Assembly: GCA_004335835.1 (NCBI GenBank)
Contig: RWJK01001960.1
Coordinates: 1-64,000, forward strand
From: Scenedesmus sp. ARA3
Lineage: Eukaryota > Chlorophyta > Chlorophyceae > Sphaeropleales > Scenedesmaceae
DNA: 64,000 nt
Reading direction: 5' to 3'
The position numbers and the translations under genes were made by a program. Positions 21,882 to 34,959 of the stretch are shown in pieces. Below the pieces are notes generated by a model. The model had not been told where the DNA came from, ran no database searches, and was given only the letters and a program-made list of their open reading frames with translations. The number at the start of each line of letters is the position of its first letter. Position 1 is the stretch's first letter.

Positions 21882-24800
21882 CTACAGCACCATCACGTTC
21901 GTGTTGTACGCCTGCGCACCCAAGCCCCTCAGGCTACCACCAGCCCCACCTGGCATCATACCCCCAGCCGACCCCGTCTGCCGCATCTGCATGCCGCTGC
22001 TGCCAGCACCAGCAGCCTGCCCGCACTGGGCATAGCTGGCCTGCAGCTGCTGCTTGAGCTGCAGCAGGTTGATCAGATCGCTCATCATGCTGATCTGTGA
22101 TAAGCCGTATGCGTGGTGCTCTTTTGCGTGGCGCTGCTGCTCCCGCAGCTCACGCAGCAGCGCCTCCGACTCTGACAGCTGCATCTGGCACCTGCAGCAG
22201 GTAGGTGCAGCAGCAGCAGCGTCGTCACAAGAAACTCTGTCAACAACATACTCAAACCCCTACATGCAGCGCCGTGTGCTTCATGATCTTGTCTTTGGTG
22301 CACCACATGTAAACAGAACACGCGGCATGGCCGACCCAGCGCTTACACACACCAAATCATGAATACCCACACAGCCACATGCATCCCACCTCGTCTTCAG
22401 CTACTCGCCGCCTGTGGCAGCCAGCCGTGCCAGGCTGCTCTCCAGCTGGCTCAACATGTGCGCCAAACACGTGTATACAGAACACGCGGCCTGGCCACAA
22501 CTACACAGAACACGCGAGCTTGTCCCATGTGTAGAAAGCACGCAACCTGGTCCGCACAGCACCAAAACATTCTTACACCCAGGTTGCTCACCTCCTCTTC
22601 AGCTCCTCCCCGCCTGTGGCAGCCAGCCGCGCCAGGCTGCTCTCCAGCTGCCCCAGCCTGCCATTGACCTTGGTCAACGCTGCGCTGTCAGCCTCCAGCT
22701 GCTGCTGCAGCGCCGACAAGTCGCTGCTCAGGCCGGAGACAGCAGCCTCCACAGGCCCCACTGCTGATTCGTATGCTGCCTTCTTCTCGGCATGCAGCGC
22801 CTCAACCTCCTGCAGCAGCAGCAGCAGCAGCAGCAAAAAGCAACAAGCGTTGATGCAACAGTCTATATCAGTCGCCCACGAAATGCTAGCCCTAGCGGCT
22901 GGCAGAGAATGCAGGAACCTTTCTGATGTCGCACCATGCATGGTGTGCAGCAAGCTGCACTCGCTCATGCACGATTTGATCTGACACAGCTGCTAACACA
23001 ACCTGCAGCACGCACCTGCTGCTGCTGGCGCAGCCCCCGCAGCTCCTGTATGGCTGGCGCCAGCTGCACCTTCTTCTGCTTGATGGCCGCTGTTATCTGC
23101 TGCACTGTGGTGCTCACTTCCTGCACAGGTTGGCAGCGTGCAGCAGTGGCTTGTATGATGGCGCTTCAAAGGGTCAGGCAGGCAGCTCAAGCAGCAGCTG
23201 CTGCAGCAGTTGCACACTTTGCATGTGTCAAACCAGCGCCAGCATTACAAAACACCTTCCTGCAGAATCAATCACAGCAGCAGCAGCAGCACTCCGCCCT
23301 CACCTGCAGCACTTGGCCCTTGGCTTCATCCACAGCCCCCTTTGCCTCCGAGGCTTTCTCCAACCCAGCAGCCAGGTCAGCATAGCCCTGAGACAGCACA
23401 GCACGCAAGTGGTGTCAGTGCATGTCTGCGATGGTGGTTTGGCAAAAAGAGCCATGCTGCATGTCATGCTCATCGATCACTGGTAGGACTTTTGTGCAGC
23501 TGGGCTTGATCCCTACTCGGCCTCCATCATTAGGCTGTTGCAAGCGGCTGTGACTGCACCACCGCAGTGCCAAGCCTGCCTCCTCAAGCCCACCTGCACC
23601 CCAGCCTTCTGCTCCAGCTTCTGCACTGCCCTCTGCAGCTTGTCCTCCTGCTGCTGCAGGATCTCCTGGGTGCGGTTCAGCACAAACACCTGCAGCAGCC
23701 AAAAGTTGCAAGCATCAACATGCTTGATGAACAGCGCTGTAAATGGCATGTATGGCTTGCATAGGCTTGTGGGGCTGCAAGCAGCATGCAAGGTGCAGTG
23801 CAGCTGCACTGCTGCTCCGACCTTGGCTGCGTCTGTTGCATCCCTTGTGCCAAGACACCAGCTGCTACTCCGGCAGGTTTTTGTATCTGTGACACTTGGT
23901 TTCCACAGCAAGGCGAAACATGTACAGCTACACATACACAGTCCAATGTGGCAGCTGTCACACAGCACACTGAACAACACATACCCTGTCCCTTTCTCTC
24001 GCAAGCAGCTGCAGCTTCTCTGCGGTACCTCCGCCTCCACCTCTCCCAGCTCTTTCTCCATGGCCTTGTAGGCAGGCAGCTCAAAGTGACACATATACAA
24101 AGCATGCATGTACGCTGCTCCTAGTGCCGCACACAGTCGGATGCAGCCGGCCCTTTCCCTCACCTGGGCCTCCAGCTCCCCCAGCTCTGTCTTCATGGAC
24201 TTGCAGGCAGGCAGCTCAAAGTGACACAAATACAAAGCATACATGTACACTACCTCTGGTGCCGCACACAGCGGCATGCAGCCGGCCCTTTCGCTCACCT
24301 CTGCCTCCAGCTCTCCCAGCTCCTTCTTCATGGCCTTGTAGGCAGGCAGCTGCCTCTGACACACAGCCCCAACAGCACCGCATACACACAAGCGATAGGT
24401 ACACTATCCCCTGTGCCCTTTGCAGCAGCAGCGACAGCTGATATTTATCTTACCTCTGCCTCCAGCTCCCCCAGCTCTTTCTTCATGGCCTTGTAGGCAG
24501 GCAGCCGGGCTTTGATGGCCTCATACTTGGACACCCAGTCAGCCTCAGACACGCCGGCAGCAGCTCCAGTGCCGCCACCTGCATTTGCACGACAGCAACA
24601 GCACATGAATCGTGATGCTTACAGGCTGTGCAGTGCCAGCAGCTTGGCTTGGAAGGCCTCATACTTGGACACCCAGTCGGCCTCAGACACGCCAGCAGCA
24701 GCAGCGCCACCGCCACCTGTGGCACAGCCGCAACAGCGCACGGAATGATATGCTTGGGAGCGCACAATATGATATCTTTTGAGGCGCACGGAATGATATG

Positions 24801-25246
24801 CAGTGCTAGAAGCTTGGCTTTGATGGTCTCATACTTGGACATCCAGTCAGCCTCAGACATGCAGGCAGCAGCAGCGCCACTACCGCCGGTTGCACGACAG
24901 CAGCAGCACATACATCAAGATGCTTAGGGGTTGTGCAGTGGCAGCAGCCCCTGCACAACGCGCTGCACAGTGAGCAGAGAGCGACATATGCATGCACAAA
25001 TTGAGCCACCGCCGCTGCCAGGTGACCGATTGCATAGTGCGGTAACAGTAGTGCGGTGGCACAGCAGCCTCCACTGCTGCGCAGCGTTTGCAAGACCACA
25101 CGCACCTGCAGCATCAGCGCTGCTGCTGTCCAGCTGCGCCGCCAGCGCGTCGCGGCGCTCCTGCAGGCGCTGCAGCTTTGCAGCCAGCTCAGCCCTCTTG
25201 CGCGACACCAGGCTGGACATCTGCTGCGCCTGGCGCACCTGCACAC

Positions 25247-25282
<36 letters not shown>

Positions 25283-28200
25283 CGGCCATTGCTGTGCTGT
25301 TGCTTGGTTTGCCTTGCAGGGCACTGCTCAGCAGGCCAGACCTATCATGCTGGGTGCTGTCCTGATATCTCAGGTGGGCCAAACACTTTCAGCTGCTGCT
25401 GTGCAGCTAGCTGAGAGCGGCAGCTGTGTGCCACGTCGCCGCACCTGCAGGAACGCCCTGTCCCCTGCGCGTGCGCGTTCGGCTGCTGCCTGGCGCTCCT
25501 GCATCGCGGCAATCTGCTGCTTGAGGGCCGCCTCCTGGGACAGCAGCCGCTGCAGGTCAGCCTGCAGCACAGCCAGCCAGCAGTGAATGAATGATACAGC
25601 GTGTTAGGGGCAGCTGCATGATGCAAGTGATATGATATCAGGCCAAGCCACTGCAGGTCAGCCTGCAAGACAGCCAGCCAGCCAGCCAGCAGCAAACACA
25701 AACACCAGTGTTGGAGGCAGCTGCATGAGACGCAAGATAATGAAACCGTGCTGTTGCAGCAATTAACACATGCAATATATTAAGTGGCACGCTGCAGCGC
25801 TTTGGGAGCTTCTGGGGCAGCAAGGTTCAGCGGCGTGTACTGCTGTGCGATGTGGCGCCGCACCTCTGTGTTGATGCCGTTGTTGAGCGTGTCCTGCACA
25901 GCTGCCAGGCGGCGTTGCTTTGACTCCAGTTCAGCAGGCCAGCGTGATGTCACCTGCAGCACGGCACAGCACAGGCAGGAACAGCAACAGACAGTCAGCA
26001 AGCGAGCCAGCAAGGCCCTAGTTGCATACACACTGTTGTCATCACTGCAGATGGCACATCACGCCCAACATGCTGTTCGGGGTAAGAGGTAAAGCTGCCC
26101 TGCAGCTTGCAGGCCAAGCGCATGCACAAACAGCCAACAGTGGCAGTAAATGCACATGCTCGCACCTGCATGCGCAGGCGCGCCACATCCTCCTGCAGCA
26201 CCTCCAGCACCCTGCTGCCATCTGCTGCATCACCAGCCTCGCCCCCGCCCTGCACTGCCAGGTGCTGCTGCATCTCCCGCAGCCGCCCCGCGCTGCGCTG
26301 GAAGGCGCCCTCAGCACGCTCCAGCTGCTGCTGCTGGGCCTGCGGGCACAGTATGAACATTATGTGATGATTGCAGTGTTTGCATGGACCATTCACAGCA
26401 GTCAACGGTGTGCATCTGGTGGTTCACCTCAGCCTAGGCAAGCAGCAGGTGGGTGACAGCTGCTACATCACAGCCTTCACCGTGCTTGTGATGCACAGCC
26501 TGCAGCTCAAAAGCAAGCAAGCAACACACGTGCTTGACACACGTGGCAGCAGCCGCACCTGCAGCTGCTGGCTAATAGCCACCTCCCTGTCATGCTCTTG
26601 TCGCAGCGCGACGCACACGTCACGGTACGTGGCGGCATCCGGCAAGCCTGCAACGAGCAAAGCACACGCAGCAGCACACATTCACTGCTGTTCATGCGCA
26701 TTCCCCACAGACGAGGACCTTGAAACCCTGGTTGCTCGTGTGTACCATCATCAACTGCAAGGTCATCAGCATCATTGCGCTCTTGTGTTTTGCAAGTCAG
26801 CTGCTGGGGAGCATACCTGCTGCCTGCGCTGCTGCCTTGTCCACCTTCTCTGCCAGCCGCTCCTTCTCCTCCTCCATCTGCTTGATGCGGCTGCGCAGCT
26901 GCGGCAAGTCCCTGCAAGGTGTACCATCCACCAAAAAACAAGGTCAGCGTCAGCACAGGTCAGCATCACTTGAAGGCAGCACCCTTGAAGAGAGCGCTGT
27001 CATAAGCACTGCAGCAGTTGCCGTCAGTGCGCTCCAGAGCACAGCAACGCGGGGTGCAGTGCTAGCGCGCCAAGTGGCTGCCAAAACTGTGGCACGGCGC
27101 AGGCTCCTGCAGGGATACTGTGCTGCGCAGCAACCCATGCCAGCAGGACTGGCTGCAGGCTATGCCCCATTGTCCATCCACACACACCCAGCTTGAGATC
27201 ACACCAGCCGCTGGCAGCATGCACGCACTTGACCTCAGTCTGTGCCGCGTCCAGCGCCTTGTGTGTGTCCACAAAGTCTGCCTGCAGGCCTTTGATGGCC
27301 TCACGCAGCTCCATGACCTCCGGGTGGTACAGCAGCTCCTCCGGCATCTGCAGCCAGTCAGACAGGCAGTACAAAGGCATGCAGTACAATCAGGTGCAGT
27401 ACAGGGAATGCAGGCCCTTGATGGCCTCACGCAGCTCCATCACCTCCAGGTGGTACAGCAGCTCCTGAGGCATTTGCACGGCAGCAGGGCAGGCAGCACT
27501 ATTTCATGCAGTACAATCAGGTTCATTACATGGATGCAGGCAGTACGGAGGGCCGCAGCACTGACAGCTGGGCAGCCCGGCATCTGCAACCGGGCAGGCA
27601 GGCAGGCAAGCAGTACAGGAAGACAGGCATGCAGTGCAGCACAAGCATAAAGGCCATACAGAGGGACACATGCGTACTGTTTAGTACAGGCAGTTTGGCA
27701 GGCATGCACAGCAGAGGGATGCAGTCAAGGCATGCAGCAGTGCAGGTGTGCTTGGTTGCTTCAGCAATCCAAAAGTAGGACATGCTTGATGCGGGCAGCC
27801 TTCTTTCTAGGGTATAATCACAGCAGGATGCATGCGTGATGCTACCTATGCTACTGCTGTTGCTGCATGCCTCCTGCTGGATCCTCCGCTGGTGCATCAG
27901 CTGCATCAGCTGCATCAGCTGCATCAGCTGCATCAGCTGCATCAGCTGCATCAGCTGCCGCTGCCGCCGCTCACGTCAGGGAAGGAGAGGTAGTAGCCCA
28001 CAAAGGCGCGCTTCTCCAGCACCTGCCCCTGCGCCAGCACCCATTTGAGCACCTGCTGCACCACGTCACGGTCCCCAGCCGCCAGCAGCTGCCGGAACAT
28101 GGCCCTGCAGGAAAGCAGCAAAGCAGCTGCGGGTTTTTATGCAGGCCAAGTGCAGCACAGCAGCTGGCTTGCAGGACACTGCCCAACAGGGGCCCACTGC

Positions 28201-28998
28201 TCAGGTCACGCCTGTGGCGACCACCAGTTGGTTCACTCACCCTATACCATTGCTGCAGTGATGCTGCAACACGGGAGGCACGCTGCCAGCAGAAGTTTCG
28301 CCTGCTGAGACCAGTTAAGCAAGCAGCACATGCCTGGCATGCATCACAGCAGCCCTTGAGCATGGTCCCTGCAGCCGCTGAAACTGCAGCAGCTCTGCTG
28401 GGAGCAATCCTGCAAGTTGCAATGCAGGCGCTGCACAAGCCCGCCCCACTCACAGGTCCATGTCTGGCTGGTACTTGACGATACGCAGCAGTCCTGCGAG
28501 CCGCTCTGCTGTCTGCTCTGCTGACTCATGGGCACCACCTTGTCTCTGCAGCAGGCAGCCAACACAACAGAAGCACAGCAGCAGTAAAGACAAGGGCTGT
28601 ATGGCATCCCTGCAGGTGCTAGCTAGCTGCTCAGAATGCCACCTGGCAGCAACAAAACTAGCCTGCACGTTCTACTCTGCATATGGAATCATGGTCAGCG
28701 CAAAGGCTGCTCAACATGCTGCTGCTGTCAGTGTTTTGCGCACTTGGTGCTTTGGTGTAATCTTTGCCAGCACGTCGCTCAGCAGCTGCAGCAGCTCCTC
28801 AGGTCCCTTCTCGCTGCGTGTAGCAGCATGAAACTTGGTTCACGAATGTGTTCACAGTCGCTTGCCGCAGCTGTGCATGCTGCTGGTTTGTAAATGGCTA
28901 GGGTGGTGAGGAGGCCCTTGCCTGAAGCTGATGAGGGTCACCCCCATGTTGAAAGGGGCCTCGTTCAGCTTGTCGACTATGTAGTGTACGTCTCCCAT
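21882..28998 (-). CDS. IFT81: Intraflagellar transport protein 81 (17 exons)
   Basis: IFT81 is an IFT-B core subunit that pairs with IFT74 and binds tubulin cargo in cilia. Exons in order: 28998-28922, 28813-28744, 28545-28454, 28104-27975, 27347-27229, 26911-26817, 26647-26559, 26339-26166, 25953-25864, 25561-25445, 25238-25106, 24578-24454, 23689-23594, 23387-23304, 23120-23016, 22809-22592 and 22191-21882. All phases join, giving 707 residues. The start MGDVHYIVDKLNEAPFNMG and later LLRIVKYQPDM and EKRAFVGYYLSFPD form the N-terminal calponin-homology-like tubulin-binding domain (about 1-125). The rest is long coiled coil (for example VFVLNRTQEILQQQEDKLQR) with a Gly/Met-rich tail. Intron 1 has a GC donor (CAG|GCAAGG). 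Partial exon copies sit in several introns. The gene implies a flagellated stage. Confidence 0.95.
22385..22455 (-). repeat. 3'-end copy of IFT81 exon 16
   Basis: On the minus strand this repeats the exon 16 tail (LESSLARLAA.GGE), downstream of the full exon (22809-22592). The matching plus-strand block is GTGGCAGCCAGCC.TGCCAGG. Confidence 0.8.
24050..24345 (-). repeat. Three 3'-end copies of IFT81 exon 12
   Basis: Units near 24345-24298, 24212-24165 and 24080-24035 repeat LPAYKAMKKELGELEAE and its donor, downstream (in transcription) of the full exon 24578-24454. The spacing is about 135 bases. Confidence 0.9.
24630..24895 (-). repeat. Two 5'-end copies of IFT81 exon 12
   Basis: Units at about 24892-24800 and 24715-24630 repeat GAAAAGVSEADWVSKYE, upstream (in transcription) of the working exon. 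The 24715 copy keeps a phase-compatible acceptor. Only the copy at 24578 also has the full 3' part and donor. Confidence 0.9.
27400..27480 (-). repeat. 5'-end copy of IFT81 exon 5
   Basis: A copy of MPEELLYHPEVMELREAIKG (here MPQELLYHLEVMELREAIKG) lies upstream of the full exon. It is followed by a CAGTACA-rich segment that also surrounds the full exon. Confidence 0.9.
27893..27958 (+). repeat. CATCAGCTG 9-bp minisatellite
   Basis: About seven perfect tandem units of a 9-base repeat, in IFT81 intron 4 a few bases beyond the exon 4 donor. Each unit contains the CAGCTG E-box palindrome. It is probably simple replication slippage. Confidence 0.9.
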
Positions 28999-29966
28999 CG
29001 TGACCAAGTACTTGTAGTGCTGTGGCTCTTTGATGGACGTGCAGAGTAGATCAGTAAAGCTTGGAATCAGCAGCAGCAGATGTTCCGTTGCCTGTTGCCG
29101 CAGGCATGCATAAGCCCGGACTCACACATACTCAAACGCAGCTGCACTTTGCTTAGTGATTCATGGCCTTTCACAAGCAAGGACCAACACACGGAACACA
29201 AAACTGTTGAGCAGGTCAAAAACCCGTGTGACAAGCTTGTGACCGCACAGGAAACGGCAACGTAGTTGACAAAGCGGTAACGTAATTGAAGGTGCACAGT
29301 ACAACACACGCTAAAGATAGAAGGTCACGGAGCCCAGCATGCTGTATTGGCGCGCTCTACGTTCATCACGTTCGGAGCTACAATGCTGGCAGAAGCACGA
29401 TGGAACCTGTTGTAAGAAGCCATAAAAGCAGACTGATTAATGCCTGAGATGCCTGACGGAGCCGTGGCAGCAGCAGGGGCAGCTGCTGCTGCTTCTACTG
29501 GTGCCAGTATTGGTGCGTCTTATCTCGGTTGGCCGGTCTTGCCGTCGGCCCCGTGTGCAATATGACTTGCAGAAACGCCAGAGATACAGGCACAGACTCA
29601 TCAACCCACAAGTCGTGATAGTATAACTAGCATGTCTCCATGGCAGCACACTGAAGTTCAGCAGCAGCGGTTGCTGCAGGAGGTTGCAGACGAGACACAT
29701 GCAGCACAGACCACGCCACCAATGCAATCAGTCAACCTCCGCCAATGAGCAGCTGAGCTGTTGCAAACGTGCTTGACTGCAGGCGCTGGCGCCTTTACAG
29801 CACCAGTAGTCAGCATTGACCCAGAGCACTGCTACACATTGTGAGCTGGGCGTAGCGCAACGTGTACATTGCATGGTGTTAGTGAGCAATATAAGGATAT
29901 GTGACGCATCTTCAAGCCCTGGTGCGGGCGTGCCTGAGCAGAACCTAATGCTGCATGCTGTGTATC
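28999..29966. promoter_or_regulatory. Divergent promoter region, IFT81 and PCC1
   Basis: About 970 bases separate the two start codons on opposite strands, so both promoters must lie here. A CGGCAACGTAGTTGAC / CGGTAACGTAATTGAA pair of related 16-mers sits at about 29257-29290. No TATA box or known ciliary-gene element can be assigned by eye. Confidence 0.5.
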
Positions 29967-30820
29967 ATGGCGGGGAGGACGCAGGGAGCAGCTGCTGCAG
30001 AAACTCACTGCCACGAGGTCCACTCACTCCAGATGCTGTTTCCTTGCGGGTGCGTGCAGCTGCGGCTCCATCCAGTTCAGCAGCCCCAGGTCGGCAGCAA
30101 TAGCAACGAAGATGCTGGAGTCCAAACCTGAGGTAGACAGCTTGTTGCCGCTGCAGCATGTTGCAATCACACTTTGCACGTCAACACCTATTTGGCGTGT
30201 GCCGACTTGTCTGCCAGAAGTGGCAAAGCCATAGCAGCAGCAGCAAAACTGATGTGTCAGGTGCCTGTGAAACAGCCGTGATAAGTGGCATACACCGCTG
30301 TACGTCTCTGTTGCACAGCAATGCAGTGAGGCATCTCCACCATGCGTACAATCTGTGTGTGCTGCTTGCAGGTCAACAGCGACCGAGTTTCGGCGCTTTT
30401 TGAAGCGGAGGGATCCAATGTGACTATGTGAGTGCGGCGCTAGCTTTGAATGGTTTCCAACAGCCTATTCTTTGCTTTGCTGTACGAGCTGCCCTGGCAG
30501 TTGGGCTGTCATAATCTTCTTTCACATGTTGTGTACTTCTGTGTTCACCCGCCCACACAGCACACATCACAAGCCAAGAAAGGTATCACAGCACAAGCAC
30601 AAACTCACACTGCAGCCAGTTGATCCGGCGTAGCATGTTGACCTCAGCTGCAGACAGCCGTGCCTGAGGTATGCCTGCCTGCCTGCCTGATGTATGCTGC
30701 TGCTGCTGCTGCTGCTGCTGCAGTCAAGTTGCCGCTGCAGAGCGCGAGGAGCTTCAAGCAGCTGTCAAGTCCCTGTACAGCCTGATCTCCATCATACCCA
30801 AGAACGTCAATGGGGAGTAG
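29967..30820 (+). CDS. PCC1: KEOPS/EKC complex subunit Pcc1-like
   Basis: Four short exons join with consistent phase: 29967-30049, 30157-30196, 30372-30427 and 30724-30820, giving 91 residues. Pcc1 (LAGE3 in humans) is the small dimerising subunit of the KEOPS complex, which makes the t6A modification of ANN-decoding tRNAs. What is seen: HSLQMLFPCGMLQSHFARQ matches the beta-strand plus FP and helix at the start of the fold. DRVSALFEAEGSNVTIQVAA then AEREELQAAVKSLYSLISII matches the strand-strand-helix end (the general pattern is a short strand, an FEA-like strand, then LRASV...L). The length is typical of the family. The call rests on this pattern, not on a database search; exons 1 and 2 are the less certain part. 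The last exon follows a (CTG)n tract and CAG acceptor. Confidence 0.6.
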
Positions 30821-31849
30821 TACGCCAGGGTTTGTTGGAGCATGCTCAACGGTCTGTTTTGCTGAATATGTGTTGGACCTGGTGATGTTCAACGACGGCA
30901 ATTACTGAACAGCGACGCCCACATGCATGCAGGCCTGCCTGCTGTGTTCGGTAGTCACACGTCGCCCTGTTGCATACCCAGTACATCATGTCCTGCTGTT
31001 TTTGGAGCTCGTGTCAAGCACCACTGCAACTCAACTCTGCTGAGTGTCCAGCTTGTGCCTTGGTGGCACATGGTGTGGGTCCTATGTGCTGCTTGTCGCG
31101 CACTCTTTGCTTGCTTTGGTGGCTGGTACCGGCTGGGGTTTGCGCTGCCCACTCTTCAAAGTGATGATATGAGTTGTGTGATATACAATAATTTACTCAA
31201 TCTATGATGGAGACACCCGACTCTGCCTGGATGTTGCATTGGCCATGCAGCCAGCACAGCTGTGCAGGAGTTGCCATGGATTTGCCCGCCCAATTCCTGG
31301 TGCTGGCCTCCGTTTGGATCGCATAGTGTAACACTTCATGCTTGGTGTCTATAGGGGTCAAGATTGTGCAGATATGTAGTTGAATTTCAGTGCTGCAGCT
31401 ACTGTCACCTGCAGCGCTGTTGAGCGGCCCCAGTGTGCATCAAGGCCTGCAGGCTGCATGCAGCAGGTGCCGCACCTGCCTGCAAGATTGTCAGCTTGTC
31501 ACGTGCGCTTTGTAGACAGCGCATACCAGGCTCTGCAGCGCTTGTATTGGTTGGTGCTTTTTAAGCGATTCCACATTCTGTTGTTTCAACGGGTAGTGTG
31601 GTTCCTGGGGAGTAACCCCCCAGTAGGTTGGACCCATGGTGCAGGGTTTTAACAGGGTTACCCGCACAAGTCTGCAGTGCAGAGGTCGAACCAAACAAAA
31701 AAATTCCATAGAAATGTGTTGTGGTGCAATGTTGCGGCCTTTCATTGAGTTGTGCGTGTCGGAAATGTGTCGGGAAGAGTTTTGGGTCGTCATACCTCCG
31801 CGGTTGCCGCACTTCCTCCGTTGACTTTCATAATTCCACCGTGATTACC
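30821..31849. other. Region between PCC1 and the transporter gene
   Basis: About 1 kb with no recognisable exon, domain or RNA gene. It should contain the PCC1 3'UTR and the transporter promoter. Confidence 0.5.
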
Positions 31850-34522
31850 ATGTCTGAGAAGCCGGAGAGCAAGCAGCTGACCAGAAGTGTGCCGATTCAC
31901 GCTGGCTATGAAGGAGAGCTGGGCGCCCAGCAGCAGCACAAGACGCGAGATGTGGAGGGCGGGGCACAAGGTACCTATGGAATGTAACGTCCACTACCGT
32001 GATTGATGTCTTCTACTCCAGCAGCTGCTGGATCGGCTGTGCACGTGCAGTAGCAGCAGCAGCAGCAGCAGTGCTGCCTGGCACCTGACGCCAGAACCCT
32101 CCAGTAACCTCCATTCCTCCATACTGCCATCCCCTGCAGATGTTGCTGCCGTGTCCGACATGTTTGCTGATGACTCACTGGCGCTGACACACACTGCCAG
32201 CTTCAGTGCTGCTTCGGCACACTCCAAGCTGTGGCGCATGGCCTCAGTGCAGCACATGGCAGCTGCACAGCTACCACTGGCCAGCCAATGGGCTGCAGGT
32301 ACGGCAGTCCATCACCTTGTGGAGGTGGAAATGACCGCCCAGCAGTGAATAAAAATGATGTGCACACGTGTGCAATGCTGGCAGGCACAGGCTGTGTTGC
32401 AGGGCCGCTGTCATCCACACTGGCTTGCCCCATCTGCTCATCACCAATCAGTCAATTACACGTTTTTCCAGCAAGAGTTGAACCCATAAAAGAGAGCCAC
32501 TCCCAAACCACCTTGGGTGATTCCTAACCAGCGCATATGCCCCATCTGCTCATCACCACAGAATGTAACCGTTACATTGCTGCTGGCTGAGGTCGCATCG
32601 TCCGATCCTGAGCTGCTTGGAACTGCTGCACGGTCCGGTGTTCTGCTGCGCACGTGTCGCCCGCAGGTGCCCAGCCTCTGGAGTCTGCCACCCGCAGGGT
32701 GGAGCGCTCCTTCCAGCTACCTAACTTGTTTGAGCGGCAGTACTGGCACAACCGAACACTGAAGTGGTGGCTACTGATGCGCTGGTGCCCGGTGAGATGC
32801 TCGCTTGCGCTGCTGCTGCTGCTGCTGCTGCTGCTGCGGCTGCGGCGGCGGCGGCGGCATGGTCGCTGCGTAGCCAGCTGGTTATTGGAATGGCATGGTA
32901 GCAGCAGGTCTGTTTGCTGCCACTGGTCCCCGCAGCAGATACGTGACCTGTGACAGACTGTGTAGCAGTGCAAGCACTGCTTGCTGACTGCCGTGCTCGA
33001 CAGCACTGACGCCTGCTGCGCTTGCCTGCGGCTGTGGTGGCTGTACTGACATCTGCGCAGGGAGCCAGGCTACCTGAGCTGCTGTTCTGTGTGCTGGTGG
33101 CGCTGCTGCTCACGTTTGCTGTGCCAAGGCCTGCGGCCATCCGCCCAGATGGCTGGGGCGTGCTGGGCGTGTTTGTGGCCACTATAGTCGGTGAGATGGC
33201 GCTCCACATTTCAATTTCAATTCAATTCAAACAAATGCCTGCATTCATGGGGGTTTCTTGGTGGCGGTGAAGGCTTCAGCAGGACGAGGTGACTCGTGCG
33301 GTGGATGGTTGCCTGCAAGAAGCTGAGTTGTGGACAACAGATCGAGCCTTGAGTGTCCACAAAGACAGCAGCACCAGCAGCCTCACTGTAATGCGATATG
33401 CCTGCACAGAAACAGCCGCCTTCGCAGGCCTTCCCCTAGGGGATCACTGATCATGGCCCCTGCTGCACTGCAGCATGCACACGTCACGTCTCTCTGCACT
33501 TTCCTGCATGCCGTCGCTGCCTCCGCCGCTGCTGCTGTTTGTTGCAGGCCTGATTGTGCGCCCCCTGCCCATGGGTGGCGTCTGCATGCTGTCATCCACC
33601 GTCATGATGTGGTCGGGATTACTCACCAGCGAGCAGGCCCTGTCAGCCTTCACAGATAAGACGGTGTGGCTCATTGTTGGCGCACTGCTGATGGCCCAAG
33701 CAGTTGATAAGTCAGGTTTAGGGCTACGCGTCTCGCTGCTGTTCATTGCGGCAGTCGGCCAAACTGCCCTGGGGCTGACTTATGCGCTGATGGGAGCTGA
33801 CCTGCTGATCGCTATGGCAATGCCATCGACCACAGCCCGCGAGGGTGGGTTGTTATGTTTTTTTCTTTTAACATGTCATTTTCTTGCGTGTCTTGTGCTA
33901 GCTGTTCTGGAGGTGTTGTGTTAGAGTGTGTGGTGTTCAACGTAGAAGTGCCGGTTGTGTTGTGATTGTAGATCGCACTTTGTTGTTGGCAACACAGGGT
34001 GGTACATCAGTTATGCTGCGTGTAACACTCAGCGGCTGCACATCGCCTGCTGCTCAAGCTGTTGCTGGCACTTGGTCTGGCAATTGTGCTGGTGCATGTC
34101 ATCCATGTCGCAGCCATGGCCTGCCGCTGATTTACACAATGCTGCACCACACTCTTCATTCTGCACTAGTAGTACCACAAGTCGGCTCTGGTACTGTATG
34201 CACTGCATGTACTGCTCAACCGCATGTACTGCGTGTATTGCATGTACTGCTCAACCGCATGTACTGCATGTACTGCATGTACTGCATGTACTGCTCAACC
34301 GCATGCACTGCATGCACTGTCTGTACTGCCTATACTGCCTTCCTCTGCAGGTGGTGTGTTCATGCCTATCATCCGAAGCATCAGCGCGTCATTCGGCTCC
34401 TACCCAGATGATGCAAAGTCCTCAAAGCTGCTGGGCGCGTTCTTGATGATGGCTCAGCTGCAGCACACGCAGCCCACCAGTGCCATGTGAGCTGTGAAGG
34501 CAGCGGCAGCAGCAGCAGCAGC

Positions 34523-34555
<33 letters not shown>

Positions 34556-34790
34556 TGCCACAGGCACTGCATGAGCTGGGTCAATGTACAGGACACTGCG
34601 TGAGAGATCACAGGATGCCATCTTGGAGCTGCTTGCCGGTATGGGCATTGCAGGCCGCTGCTGCAGATCTGCTGCGCTGCTGCATGCCTAGGTGAAGCTG
34701 CCGCTGCTGTTTATTGCTTCTGTTTCTGCTGCCGCCGCCCCCGCTGCTGCCGCTGCTGTTTATTGCTTCTGTTGCTGCTGCCGCCGCCCC

Positions 34791-34850
<60 letters not shown>

Positions 34851-34900
34851 NNNNNNNNNNNNNNNNNNNNNNNNNNNNNNNNNNNNNNNNNNNNNNNNNN

Positions 34901-34959
<59 letters not shown>

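Noticed and set aside
31600..31710. Possible tRNA suggested by GGTCGAACC and paired C/G blocks
   Set aside because: No cloverleaf with acceptor stem and anticodon loop could be drawn.
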